A stretch of 48,483 nt of DNA from Sulfurimonas sp. (GTDB taxonomy: Bacteria; Campylobacterota; Campylobacteria; Campylobacterales; Sulfurimonadaceae), in assembly GCA_030247515.1 (NCBI GenBank), contig JAOTSA010000004.1, positions 1 to 48,483 of the forward strand, written 5' to 3'. Below the pieces are notes generated by a model. The model was not told where the DNA came from. It saw only the letters and a list, made by a program, of their open reading frames with translations, and did no database searches. Shown here piece after piece: positions 34,181 to 43,945 of this stretch; position 1 is the first letter of the stretch; every line of letters starts with the position of its first letter. A program made the translations under genes and the position numbers.

Positions 34181-35288
34181 AATCGTATTGAGAGCCTTTT
34201 TTTTACTATCAGCGACACTGCTTGGAGCGCTTGATATTCCAACTCAAAAAGTTCAAATTCGCCCTTTTGGTGCAACAATCGATGTTAACGCCAAAATTAT
34301 CCAGCAAAACAGTGATCAGCAAGCCATCACATCCCCTTTGAGCGGATACATTGAAGCATATTATGTTCGTGCCGGAGATAGAGTCAAAAAAGGAGACAAA
34401 ATAGCAAAAATAGTCTCAGCCGAACTTTCAAAAATGGCAGTAAATTATCAGTCGTTAAAAACACAATACGGTTATTTGGATAAAAATTTTCAATCCAATA
34501 AAGAGCTGTATGAGTGCGGGATGCTCTCTACTCAGGAGTTTACATCAAAACAAATCGAACGAGATGCCATGCTTTGGCAAATAAAAAGCATAGAAGCCAC
34601 TCTTAAAACATCAAATATTAAACCGGAAGCACTTAACACTCCAAACTCTGCATACTTTATTTATGCAACCGCTTCAGGGAGTATTTCTGAGATTATTCAG
34701 CCTCTTGGTTCATACGTAAAAGAAGACACCTCAATAGCGCTCATTATCAATAAAAATGCCTTCTTTTTAGAGTGCTATGTTCCTCAGCGTTACGCTATGA
34801 ATGTAAAAAATGGGCAAAAGGTGCTTATAAAAAATAACGCATCAACTCCTATATACGGGAAGGTTGAGCGTATTTTGCCGTCGATAGATGAAAAAACTCA
34901 GCGTATAAGTGTTTTGGCTTCTATAGAACCTTCTTTGCAAGAGCTTTATCTAAACCAATATGTCGGTGCAACTATCTACACCCAAAAAGACAAAAACTAT
35001 CTCTCTGTGAAAAAATCTGCACTCACCTTTTTTCAAAATGAGTGGGTTGTATTTGTTCCAGTACAAAAAAGCCTTTCTGCAAAACAAGAAGAGCATGGAG
35101 AACATGGAGAACTTGATGAGCATAAAGAGAGTCCCCAGTACGAAGCCAGAGTAGTTGAAATAATCACCAAAGATGATGATTATATTGCAATTCGTGGGCT
35201 AGAGGAAGGTGAGAGCTATGTCAGCGATAAAAGCTATTATGTAAAATCGATGCTGTTAAAATCAGCTATCGGTGAGCATGGGCATTGA
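34173..35288 (+). CDS. czcB: RND periplasmic adaptor, CzcB-like
   Basis: This 371-residue membrane-fusion protein starts with the signal peptide MNKIVLRAFFLLSATLLGA. The lipoyl half-motifs ITSPLSGYIEAYYVRAGDRVKKGDKIAKI and the hairpin region (about 80-150) are followed by a beta-barrel and a membrane-proximal domain. The last part has an acidic, His-containing insert, EEHGEHGELDEHKE at about 309-322, and ends IGEHGH. Both could bind metal ions. It lies between the CzcC-like and CzcA-like genes. Confidence 0.85.
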   Translation: MNKIVLRAFFLLSATLLGALDIPTQKVQIRPFGATIDVNAKIIQQNSDQQAITSPLSGYIEAYYVRAGDRVKKGDKIAKIVSAELSKMAVNYQSLKTQYGYLDKNFQSNKELYECGMLSTQEFTSKQIERDAMLWQIKSIEATLKTSNIKPEALNTPNSAYFIYATASGSISEIIQPLGSYVKEDTSIALIINKNAFFLECYVPQRYAMNVKNGQKVLIKNNASTPIYGKVERILPSIDEKTQRISVLASIEPSLQELYLNQYVGATIYTQKDKNYLSVKKSALTFFQNEWVVFVPVQKSLSAKQEEHGEHGELDEHKESPQYEARVVEIITKDDDYIAIRGLEEGESYVSDKSYYVKSMLLKSAIGEHGH

Positions 35289-35297
35289 TAGGAAATT

Positions 35298-38200
35298 ATG
35301 ATGATAAATAAACTTATAGATACTGCCCTTAAATACCGTGTTTTGGTCCTTGTAGCGTTCCTTGCTGTTATTGCTTTTGGAATAAAATCATATCATGAGA
35401 TACCTGTTGATGCATTTCCGGACATTACTCCAAAGCAGGTCGTCATTTATACCGAAAGTCCCGGTAATTCCGCCGAAGATATTGAAAAACTAATCACCTA
35501 TCCGATTGAATCAGCACTCTCTGGTATGGCAGGTGTCAAAATGATTATGTCCAACTCTATTTTTGGACTTTCCTATGTATCCATCTTTTTTGAAGACAAT
35601 ATGGACATCTATTTTCTCCGCCAGCTGGTTAATGAACGCCTAAGCGGTGTTGAGATACCACAAGGATGGGGAAAACCTGCACTTGGTCCCAATACCACAG
35701 GTCTTGGTCAAGTATTTTGGTATCAAATTCAGGATAAAACAGGACGATTTTCACTTAGCCAACTGCGAGAGCTCCAAGAATATGTCGCAGCTCCATTATA
35801 TAAAAGTGTATCGGGGGTTGAAGAGGTTACGGGATGGGGAGGTCATGAAAAGCAGTATGATGTACTCATCGACACACAAAAGCTTCAAGATTTCGATATA
35901 ACATACGATAGTGTGGTTAATGCTTTACAAAAAAGCAACAGTGCGGCAGGAGGACAATATCTCGAATTTAACCAAGAGCAATATCTTATACGAGGCGTAG
36001 GTCTTTACAGTTCATTGGATGATATTCGAAATACTCCAATAAAACATCTAAACGGGGATTCTATAACCATTAACGATGTCGCAGAAGTAAAAGAAGGGAC
36101 ATCGCCACGATTCGGAGCGGTATCGGTTGATGGAAAGGAAGCTGTTATGGGGATGGTGTTGCAACGCACCCAGACCAATGCGGCTGATGTTGTCGAACAA
36201 CTCAAGGCAAAAACAAAAACAGTCAACGCAACGCTTCCAGAAGGTGTCAGCATCAAACTTTTATACGACCGCACAGAAATAACAAAAAAAGCTGTTGATA
36301 CAATGGATGTGGCGCTGCTGGGCGGAATGATACTTGTAGGCATCGTTCTATTCTTATTTTTATTTGAGTTGCGCTCGGCATTTATTGTTATTCTCTCACT
36401 TCCCGTTTCATTGCTAATAGCTTTTTTACTAATGGATTATTATGGACTTAGTGCCAATTTGATGAGTTTAAGCGGTCTGGCTATTGCCGTGGGAATGATT
36501 GTAGACGGAACGGTTGTTATAGTTGAAAACAGTTTTAGAAAGCTGCATGATCACCCAGAATTATCACATTTTGAGGTAATTTCAGAGGCAGCCAAAGAGG
36601 TTTCAACACCGGTAACCTTTGCGATTTTAATAATTGCCGTTGTTTTTTTGCCGCTGCTCAGCCTTGATGGTTTAGCCGGAAAACTCTATGTTCCGATGGC
36701 ACTTAACATAACATTTGTTATGCTGGGTTCGCTTGCGGTTGCCCTTATTTTAGTACCTGTTTTAGCAACTTATCTGCTAAAACCAACGACTCATCACGAT
36801 AATATTGTTATGCGTGCGCTTAAGAGACGATACACTCCGATGCTGAACTTTGCACTATCTCATGCCAAAATGTTGCTTGGGGGAACATCTATCATCTTTT
36901 TAGCTTCTATTGTAATGCTAACTCAGCATGGGCGTGAATTTATGCCAGAACTAAACGAAGAGTCAATTATGTATCGTGTCACTTCTATCCCCGGTACCAG
37001 TTTGTCGCGCTCAACACAGACCGCTCAAGAAATAGAAAGCTTCATACTTAAACACCACAGTAATGAAGTAGAGTCGGTTTTATCAATGATTGGACGGAGT
37101 GAAAAAGGAGAAACCGCACAAGCAAACTACATGGAGGTGCTTTTAATACTAAAGCCAACCATTGAAAACTATGAAGCTCTTTCCAAGCAGATTGACACCG
37201 AACTTGATAAAGAGTTTGAATTTGTCCAATTTACACCGACTCAGCCAATAGCCATGAGGATTGAAGAGCTGCTTGAAGGAGTAAAAGCCGAACTTGCAAT
37301 CAAAATCTACGGTGAAGACCAAAAAACACTCCAATCCATTGCAAATGAGATACAAGAGAGCATCGGTTCTATAAGCGGGGTTCAAGGCATAGAGGTTGAA
37401 TCTCAACTAGGACAGGCTCAAATCAAAATCGAACCTGATTATGCCGCCCTTGCACGACATGGCATCGGTGTAGATGAAGTAATGGAGATTATTCGCTACG
37501 GCATCGGAGAAGAGCCTGCCACCTATATGATTGAAGGTGTGCGCCGCTATGGTATAGTGCCGAAAATCAAAGATGCGAAAATTGACATTGAAACAATAAA
37601 AAATATTCCAATACGCTCACATAATGAACAAATTGTTACACTCGAGCAAGTTTGTCATATCGAAACAATCCAAGGTCCTTCATTTATTAAGCGTGAAAAT
37701 ATGAGCCGCTATATGGTGCTATCCATTGATGTTGAGGGGCGCGATATTGCCTCATTTGTCAAAGAGGCGGATTCACTCATAGACAAAAACATCAATATGC
37801 CAGATGGCTATTATCTGGGGTGGGCAGGAGATTTCAAAAATATGCAAGAGGCAACACAAAAGCTGCTTATCATTATCCCTATTACACTGCTGTTAATAAT
37901 CCTGCTTTTATATATGGCATTTAATTCGCTCTCTAAAGCAGGGCTTATTTTACTTAATGTTCCATTTGGATTAATAGGCGCCGTTGCCGCACTATTGATC
38001 AGCGGCGTATATTTATCGGTTTCTGCAATTGTCGGATTTATAGCCATCTTTGCAATTGCGGTTCTTAACGGAATCGTTTTGGTGAGTTTTATTGATGAAA
38101 TGAGAACAAAGTTCCCAGATGTAGATCTAAAAGAGGTAGTTAAAAATGCAACGCTTCTTCGTCTGCGTCCGGTACTCATGACTGCTTCTACTGCGTTGCT

Positions 38201-38363
38201 TGGAATTTTGCCTTTACTCTTTGCCACAGGTGTCGGAAGTGAAATCCACTACCCTCTTGCCGTCGTAGTCACAGGGGGAATCATAAGTTCTACAATCTTA
38301 ACTCTGCTGATATTGCCATCTACTTATTGGATGTTTTATCGTAAAGTTTCTACAAAACTATAG
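35298..38363 (+). CDS. czcA: Heavy-metal RND efflux pump, CzcA/CusA-like
   Basis: The protein has 1021 residues and the two-fold RND layout. The HME signature at TM4 reads GLAIAVGMIVDGTVVIVENSFRKL. N-terminal VDAFPDITPKQVVIYTESPGNSAEDIEKLITYPIE is typical of the heavy-metal group. The group moves Co2+, Zn2+, Cd2+, Ni2+ or Cu+/Ag+ out of the cell using the proton gradient. The TM4 motif lies between classic CzcA (DFG-x-x-VDG) and CusA types, so the metal cannot be named. Codons such as CCG, GCC and ACC appear more often than in the neighbouring housekeeping genes, which may reflect transfer. Confidence 0.92.
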   Translation: MMINKLIDTALKYRVLVLVAFLAVIAFGIKSYHEIPVDAFPDITPKQVVIYTESPGNSAEDIEKLITYPIESALSGMAGVKMIMSNSIFGLSYVSIFFEDNMDIYFLRQLVNERLSGVEIPQGWGKPALGPNTTGLGQVFWYQIQDKTGRFSLSQLRELQEYVAAPLYKSVSGVEEVTGWGGHEKQYDVLIDTQKLQDFDITYDSVVNALQKSNSAAGGQYLEFNQEQYLIRGVGLYSSLDDIRNTPIKHLNGDSITINDVAEVKEGTSPRFGAVSVDGKEAVMGMVLQRTQTNAADVVEQLKAKTKTVNATLPEGVSIKLLYDRTEITKKAVDTMDVALLGGMILVGIVLFLFLFELRSAFIVILSLPVSLLIAFLLMDYYGLSANLMSLSGLAIAVGMIVDGTVVIVENSFRKLHDHPELSHFEVISEAAKEVSTPVTFAILIIAVVFLPLLSLDGLAGKLYVPMALNITFVMLGSLAVALILVPVLATYLLKPTTHHDNIVMRALKRRYTPMLNFALSHAKMLLGGTSIIFLASIVMLTQHGREFMPELNEESIMYRVTSIPGTSLSRSTQTAQEIESFILKHHSNEVESVLSMIGRSEKGETAQANYMEVLLILKPTIENYEALSKQIDTELDKEFEFVQFTPTQPIAMRIEELLEGVKAELAIKIYGEDQKTLQSIANEIQESIGSISGVQGIEVESQLGQAQIKIEPDYAALARHGIGVDEVMEIIRYGIGEEPATYMIEGVRRYGIVPKIKDAKIDIETIKNIPIRSHNEQIVTLEQVCHIETIQGPSFIKRENMSRYMVLSIDVEGRDIASFVKEADSLIDKNINMPDGYYLGWAGDFKNMQEATQKLLIIIPITLLLIILLLYMAFNSLSKAGLILLNVPFGLIGAVAALLISGVYLSVSAIVGFIAIFAIAVLNGIVLVSFIDEMRTKFPDVDLKEVVKNATLLRLRPVLMTASTALLGILPLLFATGVGSEIHYPLAVVVTGGIISSTILTLLILPSTYWMFYRKVSTKL

Positions 38364-38380
38364 TCCTTTTCTGACTATAG
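38358..38380 (+). terminator. Hairpin over the czcA stop, at the repeat boundary
   Basis: CTATAGTC at 38358-38365 pairs perfectly with GACTATAG at 38373-38380 across CTTTTCT. The czcA stop lies in the left arm. The right arm ends where the copied segment A2 begins. No T-run follows, so termination is uncertain. Confidence 0.4.
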
Positions 38381-38466
38381 AAAATAACTTTGATTTTGCA
38401 AAACTCCATCACACTTTTATATCTAAAGAACTCTTCCGCCCTCCTATCGTCTGATTTTTTTCAACT
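38379..38466 (+). repeat. Long direct repeat, copy A2 (fragment of the CzcI-like gene)
   Basis: A near copy of 30562-30650, without the front two thirds of the gene and without hupE or the His-rich gene. It still reads ENNFDFAKLHH...KELFRPPIV to a TGA. No start codon or ribosome site is present, so it is a remnant. Confidence 0.9.
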
Positions 38467-38511
38467 TATAAGACTTCTTTGCATAACTTAAAAATTAGAT
38501 TCCAAATGACC

Positions 38512-38885
38512 AAAGGAGAATAAGGTGTATTTCTACATTACAAAAATCGTTATTACGGCACTTTTAATCGTGCTTATATCTGAAATAACGAAGAGAAGCA
38601 CTCTAGTCGGTGCCTTATTGGCGGCTATTCCGTTAGTCTCAATATTGGCTATGACTTGGATGTATTTAGATGTATTTAGATACAAACAACAGCAATGCTG
38701 CGGTAGAATTTTCAAACAAAATTATTTGGTTGATTCCTCCGTCAATGACACTGTTTATAATGTTCCCAATCCTAATAAAAAAAGGAGTAAGTTTTTATCC
38801 CAGTATGGCTATCTCGGTTGTGTTGACAATAACTGCTTATTACTTGATGATACTAATTCTTGGAAGATTCGGGATTAAAATGTAG
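38512..38885 (+). repeat. Long direct repeat, copy B2 (leader and disrupted DUF3147 gene)
   Basis: A copy of 31872-32235, longer by exactly 10 nt. The extra bases are a tandem copy of TGTATTTAGA at 38671-38680. Confidence 0.9.
38525..38885 (+). pseudogene. DUF3147-family gene, second copy, frameshifted by a 10-bp tandem duplication
   Basis: The GTG start and AAGGAGAAT site are shared with the intact copy at 31885. TGTATTTAGA occurs twice in a row (38661-38670 and 38671-38680), where the intact copy has it once. This shifts the frame after residue 49 and yields a 117-residue altered protein. Removing the 10 bp would give a 116-residue protein with four conservative differences from the intact copy: Ser/Thr, Phe/Tyr, Ile/Val and Lys/Arg. 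Re-initiation at ATG 38670 could make a 71-residue C-terminal part (two or three helices) from the original frame. Confidence 0.85.
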
Positions 38886-38944
38886 AAATTCAAAAGATTT
38901 TTTCCTGAAATATGCTAATATTCCAAAAAAATTAAGGATTGCCC

Positions 38945-39181
38945 ATGTTACATGAATACCGTGATATCATCACTCACATGAAAGAAAACGAAGCAGCAAA
39001 CGCACACTTTTTAAAGATTTTTCACAAGCACAATGAGCTTGATGACCAAATTGCAAAAAGCGAAAAAGGCGATGTTCTTTTGACTGATTTAGAGCTTGAA
39101 ACACTTAAAAAAGAGAAGTTGAAGCTTAAAGATGAGGCGTACGCTATTATTCTTCAGTACAAAAAAGAGAACAATCTCTAA
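38945..39181 (+). CDS. YdcH-family (DUF465) small protein
   Basis: ATG 38945 is chosen over the upstream TTG because of the AAGGA site at the proper distance. The product has 78 residues. LHEYRD, then MKENEAANAHFLKIFHKHNELDDQI and the end LKKEKLKLKDEAYAIILQYKKENN match DUF465/YdcH, a short helical-hairpin protein of unknown function. A hairpin terminator follows. Confidence 0.8.
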   Translation: MLHEYRDIITHMKENEAANAHFLKIFHKHNELDDQIAKSEKGDVLLTDLELETLKKEKLKLKDEAYAIILQYKKENNL

Positions 39182-39185
39182 TTTT

Positions 39186-40373
<1,188 letters not shown>

Positions 40374-40402
40374 TCGCAAAAAATTTCTCTAAGGTAAATC
40401 CA

Positions 40403-40969
40403 ATGGCAACTGTAGGAATGAGTGATATCAAAAAAAATGTGCGTCTTATAATCGGTGAAGTACCGTATAAAGTCGTCGAGTTTCAACATGTTAAACCAGG
40501 TAAAGGTGCGGCATTTGTTCGTATGAAAGTGAAGAGCTTTTTAAACAATAAAGTTGTTGAAAAAACTGTACATGCTGGCGATAAGTTTGAAGTTCCTGAG
40601 ATAGCTTACAAAACAATGCAGTATCTTTATGATGATGGCGAGGCGTTTCAGTTTATGGATCAAGAGTCTTACGAGCAGATATCTCTCTCGTACGAGCAGT
40701 GTGACGACGCTTCAAAATGGTTCAAAGACGGTATCAATGTTGATATCATCTTTTACAAAGGAAACGCTATCTCTGTAACTGCTCCTGAAGTTATGGAACT
40801 CCTTATTACCGATACACCGCCAAACTTCAAGGGCGACACATCAAGCGGTAGCAGAAAACCTGCAACGCTAGAGACGGGTGCAGTTGTTCAAGTACCTTAC
40901 CACGTTTTAGAGGGCGACACAATCAGAGTAAATACTGTTGATTGTGAATACTTAGAAAAAGTGAAATAA
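40403..40969 (+). CDS. efp: Elongation factor P
   Basis: This 188-residue, three-domain translation factor rescues ribosomes stalled on polyproline. The tip of domain I carries VKPGKGAAF, with Lys34 as in E. coli, the residue lysylated by EpmA. The C-terminal signature NTVDCEYLEKVK is close to the family end. A hairpin follows the stop. Confidence 0.96.
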   Translation: MATVGMSDIKKNVRLIIGEVPYKVVEFQHVKPGKGAAFVRMKVKSFLNNKVVEKTVHAGDKFEVPEIAYKTMQYLYDDGEAFQFMDQESYEQISLSYEQCDDASKWFKDGINVDIIFYKGNAISVTAPEVMELLITDTPPNFKGDTSSGSRKPATLETGAVVQVPYHVLEGDTIRVNTVDCEYLEKVK

Positions 40970-40975
40970 ATCCTC

Positions 40976-41003
40976 TTTTGATGCGAGTTTTCTCGTGTCA
41001 AAA
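40976..41003 (+). terminator. Terminator hairpin after efp
   Basis: TTTTGATGCGAG pairs with CTCGTGTCAAAA (12 bp with two G-T wobbles) over TTTT. A run of six T follows 5 nt further on. On the minus strand the two wobbles become mismatches, so the plus-strand direction is favoured. Confidence 0.55.
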
Positions 41004-41012
41004 ACCTCTTTT

Positions 41013-41705
41013 TTAGTCAATCAAAACCTCTGCTATCGTAAAATCAATCTCTTCATCAATATCTATAGAACTTTTTCTGTCCATTTTGTAAGCAAAAATA
41101 TTATCTTTAAGAAAAAAACTTTTCTCATCCAAAAGTTTATCTGTTTTGCAGATGTAAATCGCACCGTTTATTCTGTAGCATGGTTCTAAATCTTGGCTTC
41201 GTTTGTTGAGTGTCTCGTCTCTTAAAAATCTACTCATGTTTATGTCTTGTGGCAAAGTGTTGCTCCAAAGCGGACTGTGTTCCATCTCGCATACACCGAC
41301 CACGGCATCTGCATTTTTAGCCAGAAGCAGTTCTATGGCTTCATCTATGTGTTTTTCATCTCTAAGCGGACTTGTTGGTTGGAGCAAAACTATATAATCA
41401 TACTTTTTAAAGTTGTCTATCGTGTGCTTAATGGCATCAAAAGTTGTGGCAGTGTCACTTGAGAGTTCATCTGGGCGTTTGATGGTTTGTGCGCCGCAGA
41501 GTTTTGAGATATTTAGTATCTCCTCATCATCGCTGCTTACAACTACTTTGTCAATATATCTGCTTTTAATCCCTGCTTCTATGCTCCATGTTATAAGTGG
41601 TTTTCCGCATAAATCTAGTATGTTTTTTCTAGGTAATCTTTTGCTTCCGCCTCTTGCAGGGATAATTGCTAAAAAAGTTTTATTTTTTTCTATTTGATTA
41701 TTCAT
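41013..41705 (-). CDS. Acylneuraminate (nonulosonate) cytidylyltransferase
   Basis: This 230-residue CMP-sugar synthetase has the nucleotide loop AIIPARGGSKRLPRKN and the motifs VVSSDDEEIL, LLQPTSPLRDEKHID and YRINGAIYI. Metal-binding Asp residues are in SSIDIDEEIDF. It activates a nine-carbon acidic sugar (sialic, pseudaminic or legionaminic acid) with CTP. The sugar cannot be decided. In this phylum such sugars decorate flagellin, LOS or capsule. Unexpectedly it sits 2 nt after an outer-membrane barrel gene of a two-component locus, away from other sugar genes. Confidence 0.85.
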   Translation of the reverse strand: MNNQIEKNKTFLAIIPARGGSKRLPRKNILDLCGKPLITWSIEAGIKSRYIDKVVVSSDDEEILNISKLCGAQTIKRPDELSSDTATTFDAIKHTIDNFKKYDYIVLLQPTSPLRDEKHIDEAIELLLAKNADAVVGVCEMEHSPLWSNTLPQDINMSRFLRDETLNKRSQDLEPCYRINGAIYICKTDKLLDEKSFFLKDNIFAYKMDRKSSIDIDEEIDFTIAEVLID

Positions 41706-41707
41706 GT

Positions 41708-42520
41708 TTAAAATGTATAGCCAACATAGGCTGAGATTGATTTGTCGCTGGCTGAGTCACTTAGACCATGTCCGTAATGTCCGCCAATATTCCAACTGTT
41801 GTCAATCATATAAGTGTATCCGAGGGAGAGATATTTTATGGTTTGGGTTGAGGTGTAAATACTCTCATTTTGGTAGTAAGCCGCACTTAACGCTGATTTC
41901 TTGCTAGGTTGTATATATTTTGCACCAGCATAAAATCCATAGCTGTTTTGGTACTTCTCCTCTGTAACGTCACTGTCATTTACCAATGTATAGTTGCTTC
42001 CAAAAAATAGCGAAAATCTACTGTTTAAATCATAATCTAAATCAACTGATGCCATATAGTCAGTCTCTTCATTGTTGTATGTACTTTTGTATGTTGGCAA
42101 GATGAGTCCAACTCCAGTTGTTATGGAGAGCTTTTCGGTTGGGGTAAATCGGTACATGATACTTACTGATGTATCTTCCAAACCACTTTTTGACTCCACA
42201 CCATCATCGGACTTGTAGTGTGATGCGACCAACTGAAACCACCATCTTCCTGTGTAAATATCTGCTTGCAGTGAGCTGCTTAGAGTGTCGGATGGCTCTT
42301 GAGAAGCATAGTTGATTTGTGAATAGCCCATGCCAAAAACCAAATCATAGGAGATTTCAGTTTCAGTACTTTTTATCATGCATCCATCCGCATCGACCAA
42401 GTCGCTTAAAGGTGTTTGCGGGCAGAGATCATACGCATCTTCTACGCCATCAAAATCACTATCAACATAGGCATAAGAGGAGGTTGTCATACACAACAGA
42501 GCCAATACTAAGCGATACAC
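41708..42520 (-). CDS. Outer-membrane beta-barrel protein with a thrombospondin-3-like calcium motif
   Basis: GTG-initiated, 270 residues. The signal peptide ends about TSSYA. A short acidic repeat DSDFDGVEDAYDLCPQTP follows, typical of type 3 calcium-binding loops found before OmpA- or porin-like domains. About 200 residues then show alternating aromatic/hydrophobic strands, such as YDLVFGMGYSQINYAS, RWWFQLVASHY and FSLFFGSNYTLV. The protein ends with GYTF, and a terminal Phe is the usual barrel insertion signal. The family is not identified. Its start overlaps the previous small gene's stop by one base. Confidence 0.7.
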   Translation of the reverse strand: MYRLVLALLCMTTSSYAYVDSDFDGVEDAYDLCPQTPLSDLVDADGCMIKSTETEISYDLVFGMGYSQINYASQEPSDTLSSSLQADIYTGRWWFQLVASHYKSDDGVESKSGLEDTSVSIMYRFTPTEKLSITTGVGLILPTYKSTYNNEETDYMASVDLDYDLNSRFSLFFGSNYTLVNDSDVTEEKYQNSYGFYAGAKYIQPSKKSALSAAYYQNESIYTSTQTIKYLSLGYTYMIDNSWNIGGHYGHGLSDSASDKSISAYVGYTF

Positions 42521-42852
42521 TACTGTTTTCCTTGCTGTTTTTGACCGCCAAAAGAGCCGTTGTGATGTTTGGAGTGTTGCATCAAACCGCCATTTTCTTG
42601 AGAGTTGCCTTGATGAAGCTTTAGTTGTCCTTTGTTCGCAGAATCGCCTCTACTTTGTTGAAGAGTGTTGAGTGCGTTGGCACGGTCTTTCTCATTCATA
42701 GCCGCTATTTGGGTTTTTAGCTGGTTCATAAGTTTGACACGCTCCGAGGGCGGAGCGTTTTTTATCGCTTCTATCTGCTCATTAATGGATTCATCCCCAA
42801 AAAGAGTAGTACCAAGCAGCAACAAATAGAGTGGCATCATAAAATTTTTCAT
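42520..42852 (-). CDS. Small secreted Gln/Gly-rich protein paired with the two-component system
   Basis: The 110-residue product has a signal peptide (about 1-18). A helical part reads INEQIEAIKNAPPSERVKLMNQLKTQIAAMNEKDRANALNTLQ, and the tail (about 65-110) is disordered and rich in Gly, Gln, Ser, His and Lys. Its organisation resembles the 44611 product: signal, short helical pair with a P-x-E-R/K-D-R element, low-complexity tail. The two genes flank the kinase/regulator pair. This could be a periplasmic accessory protein like CpxP/Spy, but that is inference. Confidence 0.6.
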   Translation of the reverse strand: MKNFMMPLYLLLLGTTLFGDESINEQIEAIKNAPPSERVKLMNQLKTQIAAMNEKDRANALNTLQQSRGDSANKGQLKLHQGNSQENGGLMQHSKHHNGSFGGQKQQGKQ

Positions 42853-42889
42853 AAATATCCTTTAAGTGCAGAAGTTTGACATGAAAGCA

Positions 42890-43945
42890 TTAGTGTTTCG
42901 TTAGCGAGCCGAGTTCGAGAGTAAAAATAGTCCCTTTTGAGAGTTGGCTTTTTACGTCAATGGAAATTTTCAGCTCATCACAGAACTTTTTAACGATGTG
43001 AAGCCCGATACCCACTCCCCGTTCATGCTCTTTGTAAAATCGTTCAAATATCTTTTCTGGATGCGCAATCCCTTTTCCAGTATCTTGAATGTAGAGTTTG
43101 TTCTCTCTTGCGTCAATAGTGAGCGTAACAGAGCCATCATGTTTGTTGTATTTGGCGGCATTGCTTAGGAGGTTGTCAACAATGCGGATAAAAGCGTTTT
43201 GATTTGTGGTTAAGGTTATATTTTCTCCATTAAGTATAAAACGGATGGAGGGGTATAGCTTTTCTAGTGCCGTGATTCTGCCCTTTATCAGATGGTTTAG
43301 CTCAAATGTTTCAACCTGATAAATATGCTCTTCAAGATAGCTCCGCAAGTTGTCTCCAAGAGAGACAATGGTATCAATGCTCTGAAATATTCGATTTATT
43401 TTTTTTTCGTCATCCAAACTGGGTTTGAGAAGAGAGACATTGAGCCTGAGTGCCGAGAGCGGTGTGTTGAGGTCATGCAAAATATCACGGCTGAACTCTT
43501 GTGTTAGATAAAGCGCACGGCGCAGTGGATAGAGTGAGTAGAGTGAAAAAAGGGCTGAAACAACGGCAATAACCAAAAGTGCCAAACTATAGTAAAAGAC
43601 CAAATCATTGCGAATTGTTTCTATCATGATTTCGTATTGCGTGTTTGACAAAGAGAGCTTTAGCGCATAAGTATCATTTTTGGGAATCGAAAAAAGGACG
43701 AACATTTCAGTAGATATGCGTTGCAGTTCGTAGAGTTTGTTGGGATTTAACGGGACAAAATCGAACTCAAATTGAGTATATTTTAAATCATAACTGCACA
43801 GGCGCATCTGGTCGTATAGTTTTTCATCCAAATCGTGTTTGAGTTGGGTATATTGGAGGTAAAACAAAATACCGCTCAATATGCCTAGTGCGATAAAAAA
43901 AACTCCAAAGCTTTTAAAAAATGATTCGTATTCAGCTCTTTTCAA
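42890..43945 (-). CDS. Sensor histidine kinase
   Basis: The 351-residue protein starts with TTG (AGGA site). TM1 is at about 13-31, a periplasmic segment at about 32-112, and TM2 at about 114-136. The DHp His lies in ILHDLNTPLSALRL, an H-box variant with HDLNTP. The ATPase domain has N (IVDNLLSNAAKYN), G1 (DTGKGI), F and G2 (GVGIGLHIVKKF). There is no HAMP domain of full length. It overlaps the response regulator gene by 14 nt and so forms one operon with it. The signal sensed is unknown. Confidence 0.9.
   Translation of the reverse strand: MKRAEYESFFKSFGVFFIALGILSGILFYLQYTQLKHDLDEKLYDQMRLCSYDLKYTQFEFDFVPLNPNKLYELQRISTEMFVLFSIPKNDTYALKLSLSNTQYEIMIETIRNDLVFYYSLALLVIAVVSALFSLYSLYPLRRALYLTQEFSRDILHDLNTPLSALRLNVSLLKPSLDDEKKINRIFQSIDTIVSLGDNLRSYLEEHIYQVETFELNHLIKGRITALEKLYPSIRFILNGENITLTTNQNAFIRIVDNLLSNAAKYNKHDGSVTLTIDARENKLYIQDTGKGIAHPEKIFERFYKEHERGVGIGLHIVKKFCDELKISIDVKSQLSKGTIFTLELGSLTKH

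Noticed and set aside
35298-38363. Assigning the pump to one metal (Co/Zn/Cd or Cu/Ag)
   Set aside because: The TM4 motif is between the CzcA and CusA types and no metal-specific residues could be settled by eye.
38525-38878. The 117-residue reading frame as a normal gene
   Set aside because: After residue 49 it leaves the DUF3147 frame because of the 10-bp duplication and becomes unrelated, Cys- and Lys-rich sequence. It is listed as a pseudogene.
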